From Parendozoicomonas sp. Alg238-R29 (GTDB taxonomy: Bacteria; Pseudomonadota; Gammaproteobacteria; Pseudomonadales; Endozoicomonadaceae), in NCBI RefSeq assembly GCF_947331445.1, contig NZ_CAMZOG010000002.1, positions 1 to 64,000 of the forward strand: DNA of 64,000 nt. Reading direction: 5' to 3'. Shown one piece after another: positions 9,571 through 18,214 of this stretch. Under the pieces are notes generated by a model. The model was not told the origin of the DNA, searched no databases, and saw only the letters and a program-made list of their open reading frames with translations. Positions within the stretch are counted from its first letter, which is position 1. The number at the start of each line of letters is the position of its first letter. Both the position numbers and the translations under genes were made by a program.

Positions 9571-9614
9571 CGGATACGAAAAAAGAGCATTTTTATGCTC
9601 TTTTTTTGTATCCG
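9571..9614 (+). terminator. Terminator after hupB
   Basis: Nested stem: inner AAAAAAGAGCAT / ATGCTCTTTTTT with a T4 loop, and outer CGGATAC / GTATCCG. The long T-run suits rho-independent termination on the + strand and, through the A-run, on the minus strand too. Confidence 0.9.
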
Positions 9615-9638
9615 ACTTTTACACTTTTCGCTCACTGA

Positions 9639-9968
9639 TCAGTGCATAACCTTGATAACGTCGAGAAGTGCTTTCTTGTGGCGAGTATTCAGGCGGGCAA
9701 GCATGCGGTTGATTTCATCATCCAACTCATCATCGCTGATTTCGCCGTTGTCCACGGTGATGTACTGATTACCGCGGCCAGTTGCCAGCCATTCAAAAGA
9801 GACATCCAGAGTCTCTGCGATCTTGCGGAGGTTATCCAGGCTTGGCCTGCTCATGTCGGTTTCCCACTGAGCCAGTGCACTTCTGGAAATGCCGATCAGA
9901 TCGGCCAATGCCTGTTGTGAAAGGCGCTTTTCCCTTCGGGTCTTTATTAGTCGTATTGTGAGAGTCAT
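9639..9968 (-). CDS. XRE-family transcriptional regulator
   Basis: A 109-aa cytoplasmic DNA-binding protein. Residues 5-60 form a Cro/CI helix-turn-helix (LSQQALADLIGISRSALAQW, then a RPSLDNLRKIAETLDVSFEWL block), followed by a short acidic C-terminal tail that could mediate dimerisation. It is transcribed away from the Tus-like gene. Its target is unknown, but divergent regulators of this size often bind the shared intergenic region. ATG 9968 has a poor ribosome site. Confidence 0.9.
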   Translation of the reverse strand: MTLTIRLIKTRREKRLSQQALADLIGISRSALAQWETDMSRPSLDNLRKIAETLDVSFEWLATGRGNQYITVDNGEISDDELDDEINRMLARLNTRHKKALLDVIKVMH

Positions 9969-10298
9969 AACTGCGCTCCATTATCCCTGTCTGTTTTTAC
10001 GGCTCCATCGCGCAGACACTTACTCTGCAACCTTGCTCTCAGGCTCCCTGTCAGATTCCCTCCCGAAAGTTCGAAGGAGCCCCAAAGAGTTGATGGCGGA
10101 CCTGAAATATGGACACATGCCACATTCGTTCACAGATTTAGAAGCCTTAATGGGGTAGAAGTTCCCCAAGGTACGACTGAAGAGTTAGTAATAGACGATA
10201 GCTTTGTTACCAGAGCCGACGGGCGATTATGTGGGACAACTTAGACAGCATCCATCCCAAATAAGTTCCTGCAACTTTGGTATGAGATCAGGAAAAGG
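9969..10298. other. Intergenic region upstream of the Tus-like gene
   Basis: About 330 bases between the divergent XRE and Tus-like genes. An open + frame from about 9990 to 10242 has protein-like composition at its end but no normal start codon, so it may be a decayed gene. I cannot assign it. Confidence 0.3.
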
Positions 10299-10320
10299 CG
10301 TGCTATGTTGCTATCAACTC
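10299..10320 (+). promoter_or_regulatory. Candidate Ter-like operator upstream of the Tus-like gene
   Basis: The stretch GTGCTATGTTGCTATCAAC contains the TATGTTG core of E. coli Ter sites (consensus AGNATGTTGTAAYKAA), with partial similarity on its 3' side, and sits 20-40 bases before the Tus-like start. In E. coli a Ter site (TerB) overlaps the tus promoter and autoregulates it. The E. coli G that pairs with the locking cytosine is a C here, so the match is suggestive only. Confidence 0.3.
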
Positions 10321-10339
10321 AAACCTACGATTGTATAAT

Positions 10340-11248
10340 ATGGATAAAAAGGCATTAGCTCGACTACAGGTACGAGATACCCTGATTGACCTTATTGAGG
10401 CCAGAGATGCATTTCGGGAGCTCCTGCTCAATGACTACCAGCTTCCGGCCTGGACTTATCAGGATGAAAGTTCTCGAGAAGACCCTCGCGCCCTCTCAGC
10501 AAAAATCAGCCTGAAGCTCACCTATGACCCGGAGCAGCCTGGTCAGGAGACCCTCAAGCTGACCGGGCTGATTGGTATCTCAGAAGAAACCCTCACCTTG
10601 GGCGAAACCCTGAATCTGGCTAAAACCGATTTCAAGGAAGCCATGCAGAACTTTCGCAAATGTTTCGGCAAAGGCTTTGATATGACCGAGCTCAGTTCCA
10701 GAGAGCTAAGAGAAGGTTTGCTAGGTAACCTGCATATTCAGCATATACATTTTGTGCAGTGCTACCGGCACCTGAAGCTCTTCCCGGTGGCCCCTCGTCG
10801 CATCGGCTTCAGTTGGGCATCCGCTACCCATGGCAGCGTGCGTATGAAAGCCACAAAGGCCATTGCTTATTTGAACAGCAATTTTACTCCCAGCATTGGT
10901 ATGGCCGAAGATATCGCCAAGCTGGAGAAGCTTCCTGAATCATCGGATGTTGTCATTCGACGCCCTCTCGCCCCACACCTGCGTGCGAATCTTACCTGGC
11001 CAGATACCATAAAGGAAAAGCGCAGACTGGATAGCGAAAGCAGGAAACAATGGCCTCTGCAGATTAATACTCCGCTCCCGCTTTTTGTTCATTTGAAGCA
11101 AGGGGAACCTCTGCCGGAGTTTAATCGCATTCGCCCCTGGGATCCGGCCATGAAGCAGGAACGCCTACAAAGAAGTGATACGAGATTAGTGCCCTTTTCT
11201 AATCGCCCCGGATCAATGCTTTACCTTCCAGCATCTCAGGAGGCATAA
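10340..11248 (+). CDS. tus: Tus-like replication terminus site-binding protein
   Basis: A 302-aa protein, against 309 aa for E. coli Tus, and collinear with it by eye. An N-terminal helical region is followed by TLKLTGLIGI (71-80, cf. Tus AVRLPGVLCY), a YRHLKLFPVAPRRIGFSWA block (142-160, cf. YRTLTVLHDPATLRFGWA), and DIAKLEKLPE...VIRRPLAPHLRANL (191-218, cf. DIAALPQNAKLKIKRPV...IARV). The last part, NTPLPLFV and a basic tail ending LYLP, matches the Tus end. Tus binds Ter DNA and blocks replication forks in one direction. ATG 10340 was chosen over TTG 10331; a TATAAT lies directly before it. Identity is low, so DNA specificity may differ. The gene converges with 11252-11839, three bases away. 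Confidence 0.72.
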   Translation: MDKKALARLQVRDTLIDLIEARDAFRELLLNDYQLPAWTYQDESSREDPRALSAKISLKLTYDPEQPGQETLKLTGLIGISEETLTLGETLNLAKTDFKEAMQNFRKCFGKGFDMTELSSRELREGLLGNLHIQHIHFVQCYRHLKLFPVAPRRIGFSWASATHGSVRMKATKAIAYLNSNFTPSIGMAEDIAKLEKLPESSDVVIRRPLAPHLRANLTWPDTIKEKRRLDSESRKQWPLQINTPLPLFVHLKQGEPLPEFNRIRPWDPAMKQERLQRSDTRLVPFSNRPGSMLYLPASQEA

Positions 11249-11251
11249 AGG

Positions 11252-11839
11252 TCACACTCTGTCATCAAGTCGCAACTGGGAAAATATCTGTTCGACCACA
11301 CTCCAGTCATTTTCCCAGTAGCCGGGCTGACTTTCAAAAGAGAGCACGTATAGGGTTCCAGTTCTTTCATTGCCTATTAACAAATTGAATTTTTTAACCG
11401 GCTCTTTTCTACCACTGAAATGCAATGACGTTGCCGCCATGCTAACCAAAACCCCGGATTTGTTTTTCCAGGTTTCTAAAACCCGCGCAGACCGGGAAAG
11501 ATCCACCATAAACAGCTCCATGTGGCGTTTCGGTGACAATCCGGTTCTGACTTCAGCACCTTGCAATATATTAATGCTGACTTTGGGGGGAAGCTTCCGA
11601 CCATGACGTTGTTTCAGCATCTGATACTTCATCACACCATCGGAAGGAGAACTGTCAGTCAGAGATTCAAAAGACCAGCCGGAGGGAACAAGGAAATGGC
11701 ACTCAAGGGAACCGCATGCCTTCCACGCATACCCCGGAGGAGCGAGTTCCCCCCCCTGAGCTGTGGCAGACAGCGATTGGGGTAAAAATATGAGCAACAA
11801 TGCTGCGAACAATAATCCGTTAAATCCCTTGCTTATCAT
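11252..11839 (-). CDS. Secreted protein of unknown function
   Basis: A 195-aa protein with a signal peptide (hydrophobic residues 8-20, likely cut near SLSA-TA). The mature part has a Cys pair in ACGSLECHFLVPSGW, and later YVLSFESQPGYWEND near the end, a layout reminiscent of PsbP/DcrB-type periplasmic proteins, though I cannot assign a family. It starts 36 bases after the DeoD-like gene on the same strand, so it is probably the last gene of the nupC-xapX-deoD-like operon. Confidence 0.7.
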   Translation of the reverse strand: MISKGFNGLLFAALLLIFLPQSLSATAQGGELAPPGYAWKACGSLECHFLVPSGWSFESLTDSSPSDGVMKYQMLKQRHGRKLPPKVSINILQGAEVRTGLSPKRHMELFMVDLSRSARVLETWKNKSGVLVSMAATSLHFSGRKEPVKKFNLLIGNERTGTLYVLSFESQPGYWENDWSVVEQIFSQLRLDDRV

Positions 11840-11874
11840 GGTTGCTATTCCATCAGTGCGAACCTCCTTTCAGT

Positions 11875-12624
11875 CTAATGACTTTTCCGCTGATTGCTTC
11901 CATAAAGTTCAACAATCCCTAAAACTAGTTGTACGGCCCGCCGGAAACTGTTCTCTCGGTCATCAGATGACAAAACTCGCCCGCTGCCTTCTATATGATC
12001 ATTGACCGCACACACAGAAAGAGCTTTACGGCCACACTCCGCCGCCACCCCGTACAACCCGGCACTGTTCATATCAGCACCAAGAATCCCCATACGCAAC
12101 ATGCCACGCAGGCAGCCCTGCTCCATGTCCTCGCCATCTGCAAGAAATATATCTGCAGTGCACACATTACCCACCCGCACTGGCACAGATTTCTCTTCTG
12201 CGAGCTGCCAGGCCAGGCACAGCAACTCAAAGTCGGCCACTGCAGAAAAATCACCACCAGCAAAACGGATACGATTCACGCCGGAAAACGTACTGGCACC
12301 TGAAGCTAGAACAAGGTCACGCACGGAAACCCGTTGATGCAAGGCATAGCACTCACCAATGCTGACTATGACTTCCACCCCATAATCCACAAACAGTTCT
12401 CGCGCATAAATACTGGTGGAGGGAATGCCCATTCCACTTCCCATAACAGATACGGGCACCCCTCTGTAGAGTCCGGTGAAGCCCAGCATATTTCGAACTG
12501 CAGTAATCTCCTTGACAGATTCCAGAAAACCATCAGAAATATAGCGAGCCTGAAGAGGATCATCCGGCATAATAACCACAGGGGCAAAAGCCCCCGGCAC
12601 AGCACTAATATGGGGAGTGGTCAT
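11875..12624 (-). CDS. DeoD-family purine nucleoside phosphorylase homologue lacking the phosphate site
   Basis: The whole 249-aa chain aligns with E. coli DeoD (TPHI start, VRNMLGFTG, GMGIPSTSIY, ILG-x-x-M-x-x-AG, NDHI). The phosphate ligands are gone: DeoD Gly20, Arg24, Arg87 and Ser90 (mature numbering) correspond to Asp21, Gln25, Ser88 and Glu91 here. The ribose ligands Glu179/Glu181 are Asp184/Asn186. The neighbour-subunit His5 and Arg44, and the purine-side Asp209 and Arg223, are kept. Phosphorolysis of nucleosides therefore looks unlikely; hydrolysis, a different acceptor, or a binding or pseudoenzyme role are options. AGGAGG precedes ATG 12624. It lies 15 bases downstream of xapX in a nucleoside-uptake operon. 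Confidence 0.85.
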   Translation of the reverse strand: MTTPHISAVPGAFAPVVIMPDDPLQARYISDGFLESVKEITAVRNMLGFTGLYRGVPVSVMGSGMGIPSTSIYARELFVDYGVEVIVSIGECYALHQRVSVRDLVLASGASTFSGVNRIRFAGGDFSAVADFELLCLAWQLAEEKSVPVRVGNVCTADIFLADGEDMEQGCLRGMLRMGILGADMNSAGLYGVAAECGRKALSVCAVNDHIEGSGRVLSSDDRENSFRRAVQLVLGIVELYGSNQRKSH

Positions 12625-12639
12625 CGCTTCCTCCTGACA

Positions 12640-12819
12640 CTACAGTCGCCCCACAAGGGAAACGAATTCAAGATACGCATACCGCCCAAGAAAGATACCT
12701 GCTACCCCCATCACACCTGTCAAAGCAGAAGGCGCAGGAATGGGCAGTTTCAACCATGAGAACAAAACCCCCACCGCAAAGCCTGTGGCAGTGGCCAGAA
12801 ATACATCGTACCAATACAT
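12640..12819 (-). CDS. XapX-domain small membrane protein
   Basis: A 59-codon gene starting at ATG 12819. It encodes two hydrophobic segments around the XapX (DUF1427) signature: a TGFAVGVLFSWLKLPIPAPS block, then GVMGVAGIFLGRY. XapX proteins are short, membrane-embedded and of unknown mechanism; several occur next to nucleoside or xanthosine transport genes. Here it lies between nupC (28 bases away) and the DeoD-like gene (15 bases), all on one strand, which supports a shared role in nucleoside handling. Confidence 0.82.
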   Translation of the reverse strand: MYWYDVFLATATGFAVGVLFSWLKLPIPAPSALTGVMGVAGIFLGRYAYLEFVSLVGRL

Positions 12820-12847
12820 GCCTTAGTTACCGTTTTTATAATCGCCT

Positions 12848-14077
12848 TTAAAGGAACAGGCCGGCCAAAGCTGCACTCATCAGGTTGGACAGGGTTCCTG
12901 CCAGAACTGCTTTTAATCCAAGGCTGGCAATATCAGGCCGACGCTTGGGAGCAAGAACCCCAAGCCCACCAAGCAAAATGGCAATAGAGGAAAGGTTGGC
13001 AAACCCACACAGCGCGAAAGAAATAACAGCCTGAGTTTTCAAAGAGAGTACTTCCCTGACTTCAATAAAGTCTATATAGGCAACAAACTCATTCACTATC
13101 AACTTCTGGCCAATCATACTTCCGGCGATAATAGCCTCATCCCAAGGCACCCCCAGCGCCCAGGCGATAGGAGAAAAGATATAACCAAGGATTTCCTGAA
13201 TGGTGAGATCTTCAAAGCCAAACAGCCCTCCCCCCCAGCCAAAAATTCCATTTAACAAAGCAATCAATGCAATAAATGCCAGCAGCATGGCACCTACATT
13301 CACAGCTAGCATCATTCCCGATGAAGCACCTGTGGCGGCAGCATCCAGCACGTTGGCGTGTTCGCCAGATTCCATGGGTCCGGCAGTATCATCAGGCTTT
13401 TCTGTCTCCGGAATAATGATTTTGGCCATTAACAAGCCACCAGGTGCTGCCATAAAACTGGCTGCAATCAGGTAACCAATATTAACGCCGAGACTGGCAT
13501 AACCAGCAAGTACCGCACCGGCAACGGAGGCAAGGCCGCCAACCATTACCGCAAACAATTCAGACTTGGTCATTGTTGGCACATAGGGTTTAACCAGAAG
13601 CGGAGCTTCTGTCTGGCCAACGAAAATATTACCGGTCGCGGAAATGGATTCCGTACGGCTGGTTCCCAGAAACTTCTGCAGACCACCACCGAGAAACTTC
13701 ACAATAGCCTGCATAATTCCCAAGTGGTACAGCACAGAAATCAGTGCCGAGAAGAATATGATCATCGGCAGAACCTTTATGGCAAAGATAAAGCCAATCT
13801 TCGAGGGGTCAGCAAGATTACCAAAAAGGAAGTTAATACCATCATTGGCATAATTCATCACCTGTTGCACAGCAGTGGAAACACCACCCAGTGCATCCCG
13901 ACCGAAGGGAACAGCCAGCACGAACCCAGCAAAGCAGACCTGTATCAGCAGTGCTCCGCCTACAGTTCGCCAGTTGATCGATCGTTTATTCTCGGAAAAC
14001 AACCAGGCAATAAACAGAAGAAGTACAATACCAAAGAGGCTATTGAGAATATTCATGGCGGGTATCACAGTATCCAT
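12848..14077 (-). CDS. nupC: NupC-type concentrative nucleoside transporter
   Basis: Inner-membrane H+- or Na+-coupled nucleoside importer (CNT family). The 409-aa protein has the family landmarks [13 protein letters not shown] near residue 155 (nucleoside binding), [22 protein letters not shown] split near 168-190, and NEFVAYIDF near 325 (second repeat). It is the first gene of a probable operon with xapX, the DeoD-like gene and a secreted protein. A second ATG seven codons in is a possible start. Confidence 0.94.
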   Translation of the reverse strand: MDTVIPAMNILNSLFGIVLLLFIAWLFSENKRSINWRTVGGALLIQVCFAGFVLAVPFGRDALGGVSTAVQQVMNYANDGINFLFGNLADPSKIGFIFAIKVLPMIIFFSALISVLYHLGIMQAIVKFLGGGLQKFLGTSRTESISATGNIFVGQTEAPLLVKPYVPTMTKSELFAVMVGGLASVAGAVLAGYASLGVNIGYLIAASFMAAPGGLLMAKIIIPETEKPDDTAGPMESGEHANVLDAAATGASSGMMLAVNVGAMLLAFIALIALLNGIFGWGGGLFGFEDLTIQEILGYIFSPIAWALGVPWDEAIIAGSMIGQKLIVNEFVAYIDFIEVREVLSLKTQAVISFALCGFANLSSIAILLGGLGVLAPKRRPDIASLGLKAVLAGTLSNLMSAALAGLFL

Positions 14078-14272
14078 CTAGAACAGGAAGTGTTCCTGCA
14101 ACATTCATTAAACAGGAACCGAAGTTAATATAGGCACTGTTCTGCAAGAGTGTTAGTTAGACAACCGCCCCTTGCTGAAAGAAGATGGTCGCTATAGAGT
14201 AGCTGCCCCATTTCTTATACTCGATGATTGACTGGCAAAACCTTGATCAACCAACAGGATTCAAACTGCAAC

Positions 14273-15280
14273 ATGACCGGAACAGCCCCTTTGAACCGCA
14301 GGCTCTCCGTCGCACCAATGATGGACTGGACAGATAGACACTGTCGTTACTTTCTACGTTTGATATCCCGCCACACTCTCCTATACACCGAGATGGTCAC
14401 CAGTGGCGCATTGATCCATGGTGATCGGGAACGTTTTCTGCAATACAACGAAACAGAGCACCCTGTAGCTCTGCAGATTGGCGGCAGCAACCCCACCGAT
14501 CTGGCCCAGTGCAGCCGCTACGCAGAAGAGTGGGGTTATGATGAGGTAAACCTGAATGTCGGTTGCCCCAGTGACCGGGTTCAAAATGGTGGTATTGGTG
14601 CCTGCCTGATGAAAAAGCCAGCTTTGGTTGCCGACTGCATTAAAGCCATGCAGGACAGCGTTTCCATTCCTGTCACCGTTAAACACCGCATTGGTGTTAA
14701 TGGCCGGGAAAGCTGGGACAACCTTGTCGATTTTGTTGGCCAGATCGCCGACACCGGTTGCAAAACCTTTGTCGTGCATGCCCGTATCGCCATACTGGAA
14801 GGCCTCAGCCCGAAAGAAAACCGCGATATTCCACCACTAAAATACGACTGGGCGTATAAGCTAAAGCAAACCTTCCCAGAGCTTGAAATTATCCTTAATG
14901 GTGGTGTAACAACGCTCGATCAAACTGAGCAGCACCTGAAACACCTTGACGGTGTAATGATCGGCCGGGAAGCCTACAACAATCCCTGGGTACTGGCTGA
15001 AGCCGACCAACGGATTTTTGGTCAGGAGAATCATTCATTCTCCCGACATGATGTTGTTGAAAAAATGATACCCTATGTTCAACAACACATTGATAGCCAT
15101 GAGAAACACTCTCTCAACCATATTTCCCGTCATATGCTAGGTCTTTTCAATGGCATGCTTGGTGCCCGACGTTTTCGCAGGCTTTTGAGTGAGAACGCAC
15201 ACCGCCCCGATGCTGTAGCGGAACTGTTGAGAGAAGCCAGTGTTTTTTGTCTGCCTCCAGAAACCGGAACGATGGTATGA
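14273..15280 (+). CDS. dusA: tRNA-dihydrouridine(20/20a) synthase
   Basis: FMN-dependent reductase that makes dihydrouridine in the tRNA D loop. It shows [14 protein letters not shown] near the start, [14 protein letters not shown] near residue 45, the catalytic cysteine in [14 protein letters not shown] near 95, KHRIGVNG near 140 and [17 protein letters not shown] near 175, which is typical of the DusA subgroup. ATG 14273 is preferred to an upstream TTG at 14228, with ACAGGA upstream. Its TGA overlaps the tal start (ATGA), so the two are probably translationally coupled. Confidence 0.94.
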   Translation: MTGTAPLNRRLSVAPMMDWTDRHCRYFLRLISRHTLLYTEMVTSGALIHGDRERFLQYNETEHPVALQIGGSNPTDLAQCSRYAEEWGYDEVNLNVGCPSDRVQNGGIGACLMKKPALVADCIKAMQDSVSIPVTVKHRIGVNGRESWDNLVDFVGQIADTGCKTFVVHARIAILEGLSPKENRDIPPLKYDWAYKLKQTFPELEIILNGGVTTLDQTEQHLKHLDGVMIGREAYNNPWVLAEADQRIFGQENHSFSRHDVVEKMIPYVQQHIDSHEKHSLNHISRHMLGLFNGMLGARRFRRLLSENAHRPDAVAELLREASVFCLPPETGTMV

Positions 15281-16239
15281 ACAACCAATTAGAACAACTG
15301 AAATCTCTGACCACAGTAGTTGCCGATACCGGTGATATTGACGCTATTCGCCGCTATCGTCCTCAGGATGCCACCACCAACCCGACACTATTACTGAAAG
15401 CGGCCACTCTTCCTGCCTATCAGGAGCACGTGAAGGCAGCACTGGATTTTGGCAAGCAGCAAGGTCGTGGTCAGACAGATATCCTCCACCATGCCACAGA
15501 CAAACTCTCTGTTCTGATCGGAAAGGAAATCCTCGGTATCATTCCTGGCCGCATTTCAACAGAAGTCGATGCACGCTTGTCTTTCAACACTCGCGCAACG
15601 GTTGATAAAGCTCAGAGACTGATAGAGCTTTACGAAAGTGAAGGCATCAGTAAGGATCGTGTGCTGATTAAAATCGCATCTACCTGGGAAGGTATTCGTG
15701 CAGCGCAGAAGCTGGAGAAGGAAGGCATTCAGACCAACCTGACTCTGCTGTTTGGTTTTGCCCAAGCTTGCGCCTGTGCTGATGCCGGTGTTTATCTGAT
15801 CTCGCCTTTTGTAGGCCGGATTCTGGATTGGCACAAAAAAGCTTCTGGACGTGACAGCTATCCTGCTGCGGAAGACCCAGGCGTTCTGTCTGTATCCCGT
15901 ATCTTTAACTACTACAAAGCCAACAACTACAACACTGTCGTTATGGGAGCCAGCTTCCGTAACACCGGTGAAATTCTGGAGCTGGCGGGCTGTGATCGAC
16001 TGACAATCAGCCCTAATCTGCTGGAAGAACTGGAAAACAGTACAGAGTCTGTTGAGCGTAAGCTGGACGCCAGCAATCCAAGCACAAACGATCAGCAAAA
16101 CTCTATGGCAGAGAACGCATTCCGCTGGGCAATGAATGAAGATGCCATGGCAACAGAAAAGCTGGCCGAAGGCATCCGGAACTTTGCTACGGATCAGGTA
16201 AAGCTGGAAAACTCGCTGGCAGAGCTGATTAAGAACTGA
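15277..16239 (+). CDS. tal: Transaldolase
   Basis: Pentose-phosphate pathway enzyme moving a dihydroxyacetone unit between sugar phosphates. The 320-aa protein begins like TalB ([20 protein letters not shown]), has the catalytic lysine in [14 protein letters not shown] near residue 130 and the [14 protein letters not shown] block near 155. ATG 15277 overlaps the dusA stop by four bases. A strong terminator follows, so dusA-tal looks like a two-gene operon. Confidence 0.96.
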   Translation: MNNQLEQLKSLTTVVADTGDIDAIRRYRPQDATTNPTLLLKAATLPAYQEHVKAALDFGKQQGRGQTDILHHATDKLSVLIGKEILGIIPGRISTEVDARLSFNTRATVDKAQRLIELYESEGISKDRVLIKIASTWEGIRAAQKLEKEGIQTNLTLLFGFAQACACADAGVYLISPFVGRILDWHKKASGRDSYPAAEDPGVLSVSRIFNYYKANNYNTVVMGASFRNTGEILELAGCDRLTISPNLLEELENSTESVERKLDASNPSTNDQQNSMAENAFRWAMNEDAMATEKLAEGIRNFATDQVKLENSLAELIKN

Positions 16240-16254
16240 TTCCAGCCATAAAAC

Positions 16255-16293
16255 AAAAATGCCGCTATCTGTTTACAGGTAGCGGCATTTTTT
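16255..16293 (+). terminator. Terminator after tal
   Basis: AAAAATGCCGCTA / TAGCGGCATTTTTT hairpin with a loop of about 12 bases and a T-run. Its symmetric A/T flanks could also stop leftward transcription from 16312-16809. Confidence 0.92.
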
Positions 16294-16311
16294 ATATCTA
16301 TTGATGAGTCC

Positions 16312-16809
16312 TTAACTGGCTTTGCAGTCCCGCTCCAACCGGTGAACCAGATCCTGGAACTCCTGCCGGTTATGCTCATTCAAATCCATCAAGGTTTTAT
16401 GAGCAGACAGAACTTTATCCATAACTTCCTGGTCTGCGCTTTCTTCACTGGGAAGATCCTGCAGCACTTTCACACCTTTATCAGCGGCTTCTTTCACAAT
16501 CACAAAAACTTTATCGAAGCCCATTGTCATCAAAATTCGATTAATGTCATCATTGGTGGAAAGAATGGTTGGCACAAAGCCAAAGCGTTTCTGGGACTGG
16601 ATAGAAAGCCTGGCCAATAAACCAAGGGAAGTACTGTCAATACCCTGAGTTTCAGTCAAATCAATAATAACTGACTTAATGCCCGGTTGATTGAGGATGG
16701 TATCAAGAGTTCTGTCCAGTGTTGAACAAAGTGTTAATCGCACATCCCCAACAAACTTCAGAATAAAACTGCCGTCTGACTCGGCATACTGGATTTTTCC
16801 CGTACTCAT
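16312..16809 (-). CDS. STAS-domain anti-sigma factor antagonist (HsbA/SypA-like)
   Basis: A 165-aa protein. Residues 1-105 form a STAS fold with the phosphorylatable serine motif GIDSTSLGLLARL near 57-69, followed by a helical, charged C-terminal extension of about 55 residues. In HsbA and SypA systems the serine is phosphorylated by a kinase and dephosphorylated by a PP2C enzyme. That switches binding to an anti-sigma factor or another partner. It overlaps the upstream response-regulator/phosphatase gene by four bases, so the pair is probably a partner-switching module controlling motility, biofilm or sigma factor activity. Confidence 0.88.
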   Translation of the reverse strand: MSTGKIQYAESDGSFILKFVGDVRLTLCSTLDRTLDTILNQPGIKSVIIDLTETQGIDSTSLGLLARLSIQSQKRFGFVPTILSTNDDINRILMTMGFDKVFVIVKEAADKGVKVLQDLPSEESADQEVMDKVLSAHKTLMDLNEHNRQEFQDLVHRLERDCKAS

Positions 16810-17990
16810 TCAGCCCTTCCGCCTAACACCAGCAAGGCAATATCATCCGGCGCTTCATGCAAATCCTGCACATCCAGCCGCGACATCACTGTTTCCGCAG
16901 TATCAGCTTTTTCATCAATCACTGACAGCAGGTACTGCTCTTTTTCCTTCAGGGTTTCCTGAGGCAGCACCTCAAGAATCCCATCTGAAAAGATAGTTAA
17001 TGTAAATGGACCAGACAAGTCAATCGTCACATCGACAAATTTAGCGTCTTCAAACAGACCAACCGGCAAACCCTGACCCTCAATATACCGGGATTCCCCG
17101 CCCATACTCAGAATGGGTAGCGGGAAATGCCCTCCTATTGAATAGGTTAGCGTGTTAGCACGGGTGTCAATCACACCGCCAAAAACAGTCACATGTTTAC
17201 CCAGATCACTGCCGAGAAGATTGTGGTTAATAGCGGATAAAACCTGAGACGGGTGGATAGCATCTCTATGCCCCTTGGCCTGATAATCCTGTAAAAGGGA
17301 CATCGACATATGCTTCAGAAGCACCGTCACAAAGGCTGATGAAGCACCGTGTCCGGAAACGTCAGCCAGGTAGAAGCCAAAACAGTGCTCATTGATAGAG
17401 AAATAATCAACAAAATCACCGCTAAGATAGAGCGAAGGCACTATCTGATAATCAATGGAAAAATTTCCGAACTGGAAAGGGCCTTTGGGTAGCATCTTCA
17501 TCTGCACCTGACGACCAGCTTTTTGATCCGTTCTCAGGACTTCCAGACTCTCCCGCAGGGATTTTATCGCTTCTTCCAAACTCTCACGATACTTGCGGTT
17601 CTGCAGAGCCAGCTCAGCGTTATCCAGAGAGCGATTAACGGCATGCTCCAAAACCTCTAAATCGACAATTGGCTTAATGATGTAATCGCTGGCGCCCAAT
17701 CGCAGGGCCTCAACCACATCAGCCATCACTCCCGCACCAGAGACTACGATAAAAGGCGTTTCCGGAGACTCTTCCCGAACCCTGCGCAACACACCCAGCC
17801 CATCAAGCTTGGGCATGCGTAAATCGCAGAGGATAAGATCAGGGGAGTGAGCGCGAATGACTTCCAGGCCATGCTCGCCATTTTCAGCTTCAAGAACCTG
17901 AAAGCCGCTATCTTTGAGGTAGGCGACAATACTGTCCCTGACGATAGCATCATCGTCGATCACCAACAGCGTATTATTTTCCCTGTTCAT
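16806..17990 (-). CDS. Response regulator fused to a PP2C/SpoIIE phosphatase
   Basis: Residues 1-125 are a receiver domain with the acidic pair in VIDDDAIVRD, the phospho-Asp in LILCDLRMPKLDG and the Lys in DYIIKPI. A coiled linker (130-170) leads to a PP2C/SpoIIE phosphatase with metal-binding Asps in LSGDFVDYF, LADVSGHG, FSDGILEV and DDIALL. The protein ends there at 394 aa. The Pseudomonas relative HsbR has an additional C-terminal kinase domain, which is missing here. It should dephosphorylate the downstream STAS protein on receiver phosphorylation. The kinase and the sensor are not in this window. Confidence 0.92.
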   Translation of the reverse strand: MNRENNTLLVIDDDAIVRDSIVAYLKDSGFQVLEAENGEHGLEVIRAHSPDLILCDLRMPKLDGLGVLRRVREESPETPFIVVSGAGVMADVVEALRLGASDYIIKPIVDLEVLEHAVNRSLDNAELALQNRKYRESLEEAIKSLRESLEVLRTDQKAGRQVQMKMLPKGPFQFGNFSIDYQIVPSLYLSGDFVDYFSINEHCFGFYLADVSGHGASSAFVTVLLKHMSMSLLQDYQAKGHRDAIHPSQVLSAINHNLLGSDLGKHVTVFGGVIDTRANTLTYSIGGHFPLPILSMGGESRYIEGQGLPVGLFEDAKFVDVTIDLSGPFTLTIFSDGILEVLPQETLKEKEQYLLSVIDEKADTAETVMSRLDVQDLHEAPDDIALLVLGGRAE

Positions 17991-18214
17991 AACCCACCCT
18001 TCCCTGGCCGGGTAGACAAAAAGGATCGGCCCATACAGAAAGGCTGAGCTTATATTCCATCACCATCACTGGATATCGATGAGCCAATAAACATAACGGC
18101 TTTGACATTACTCCCTCGCAAGTGACTGTGCAAGCTCATGAGAACTGAGAAGGATAGCGGAAAAGTGTTGAAGGAGCAGAGGGAGGAGCCTCCCCCTGGC
18201 AGACAGAAATAATC

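Noticed and set aside
10333-10338. TATAAT directly before the Tus-like ATG as a -10 box
   Set aside because: Transcription would start inside the coding region; recorded as possible but not claimed as the promoter of this start.
12334-12759. A 141-codon + strand frame across the DeoD-like gene and XapX
   Set aside because: Antisense to two well-supported genes.
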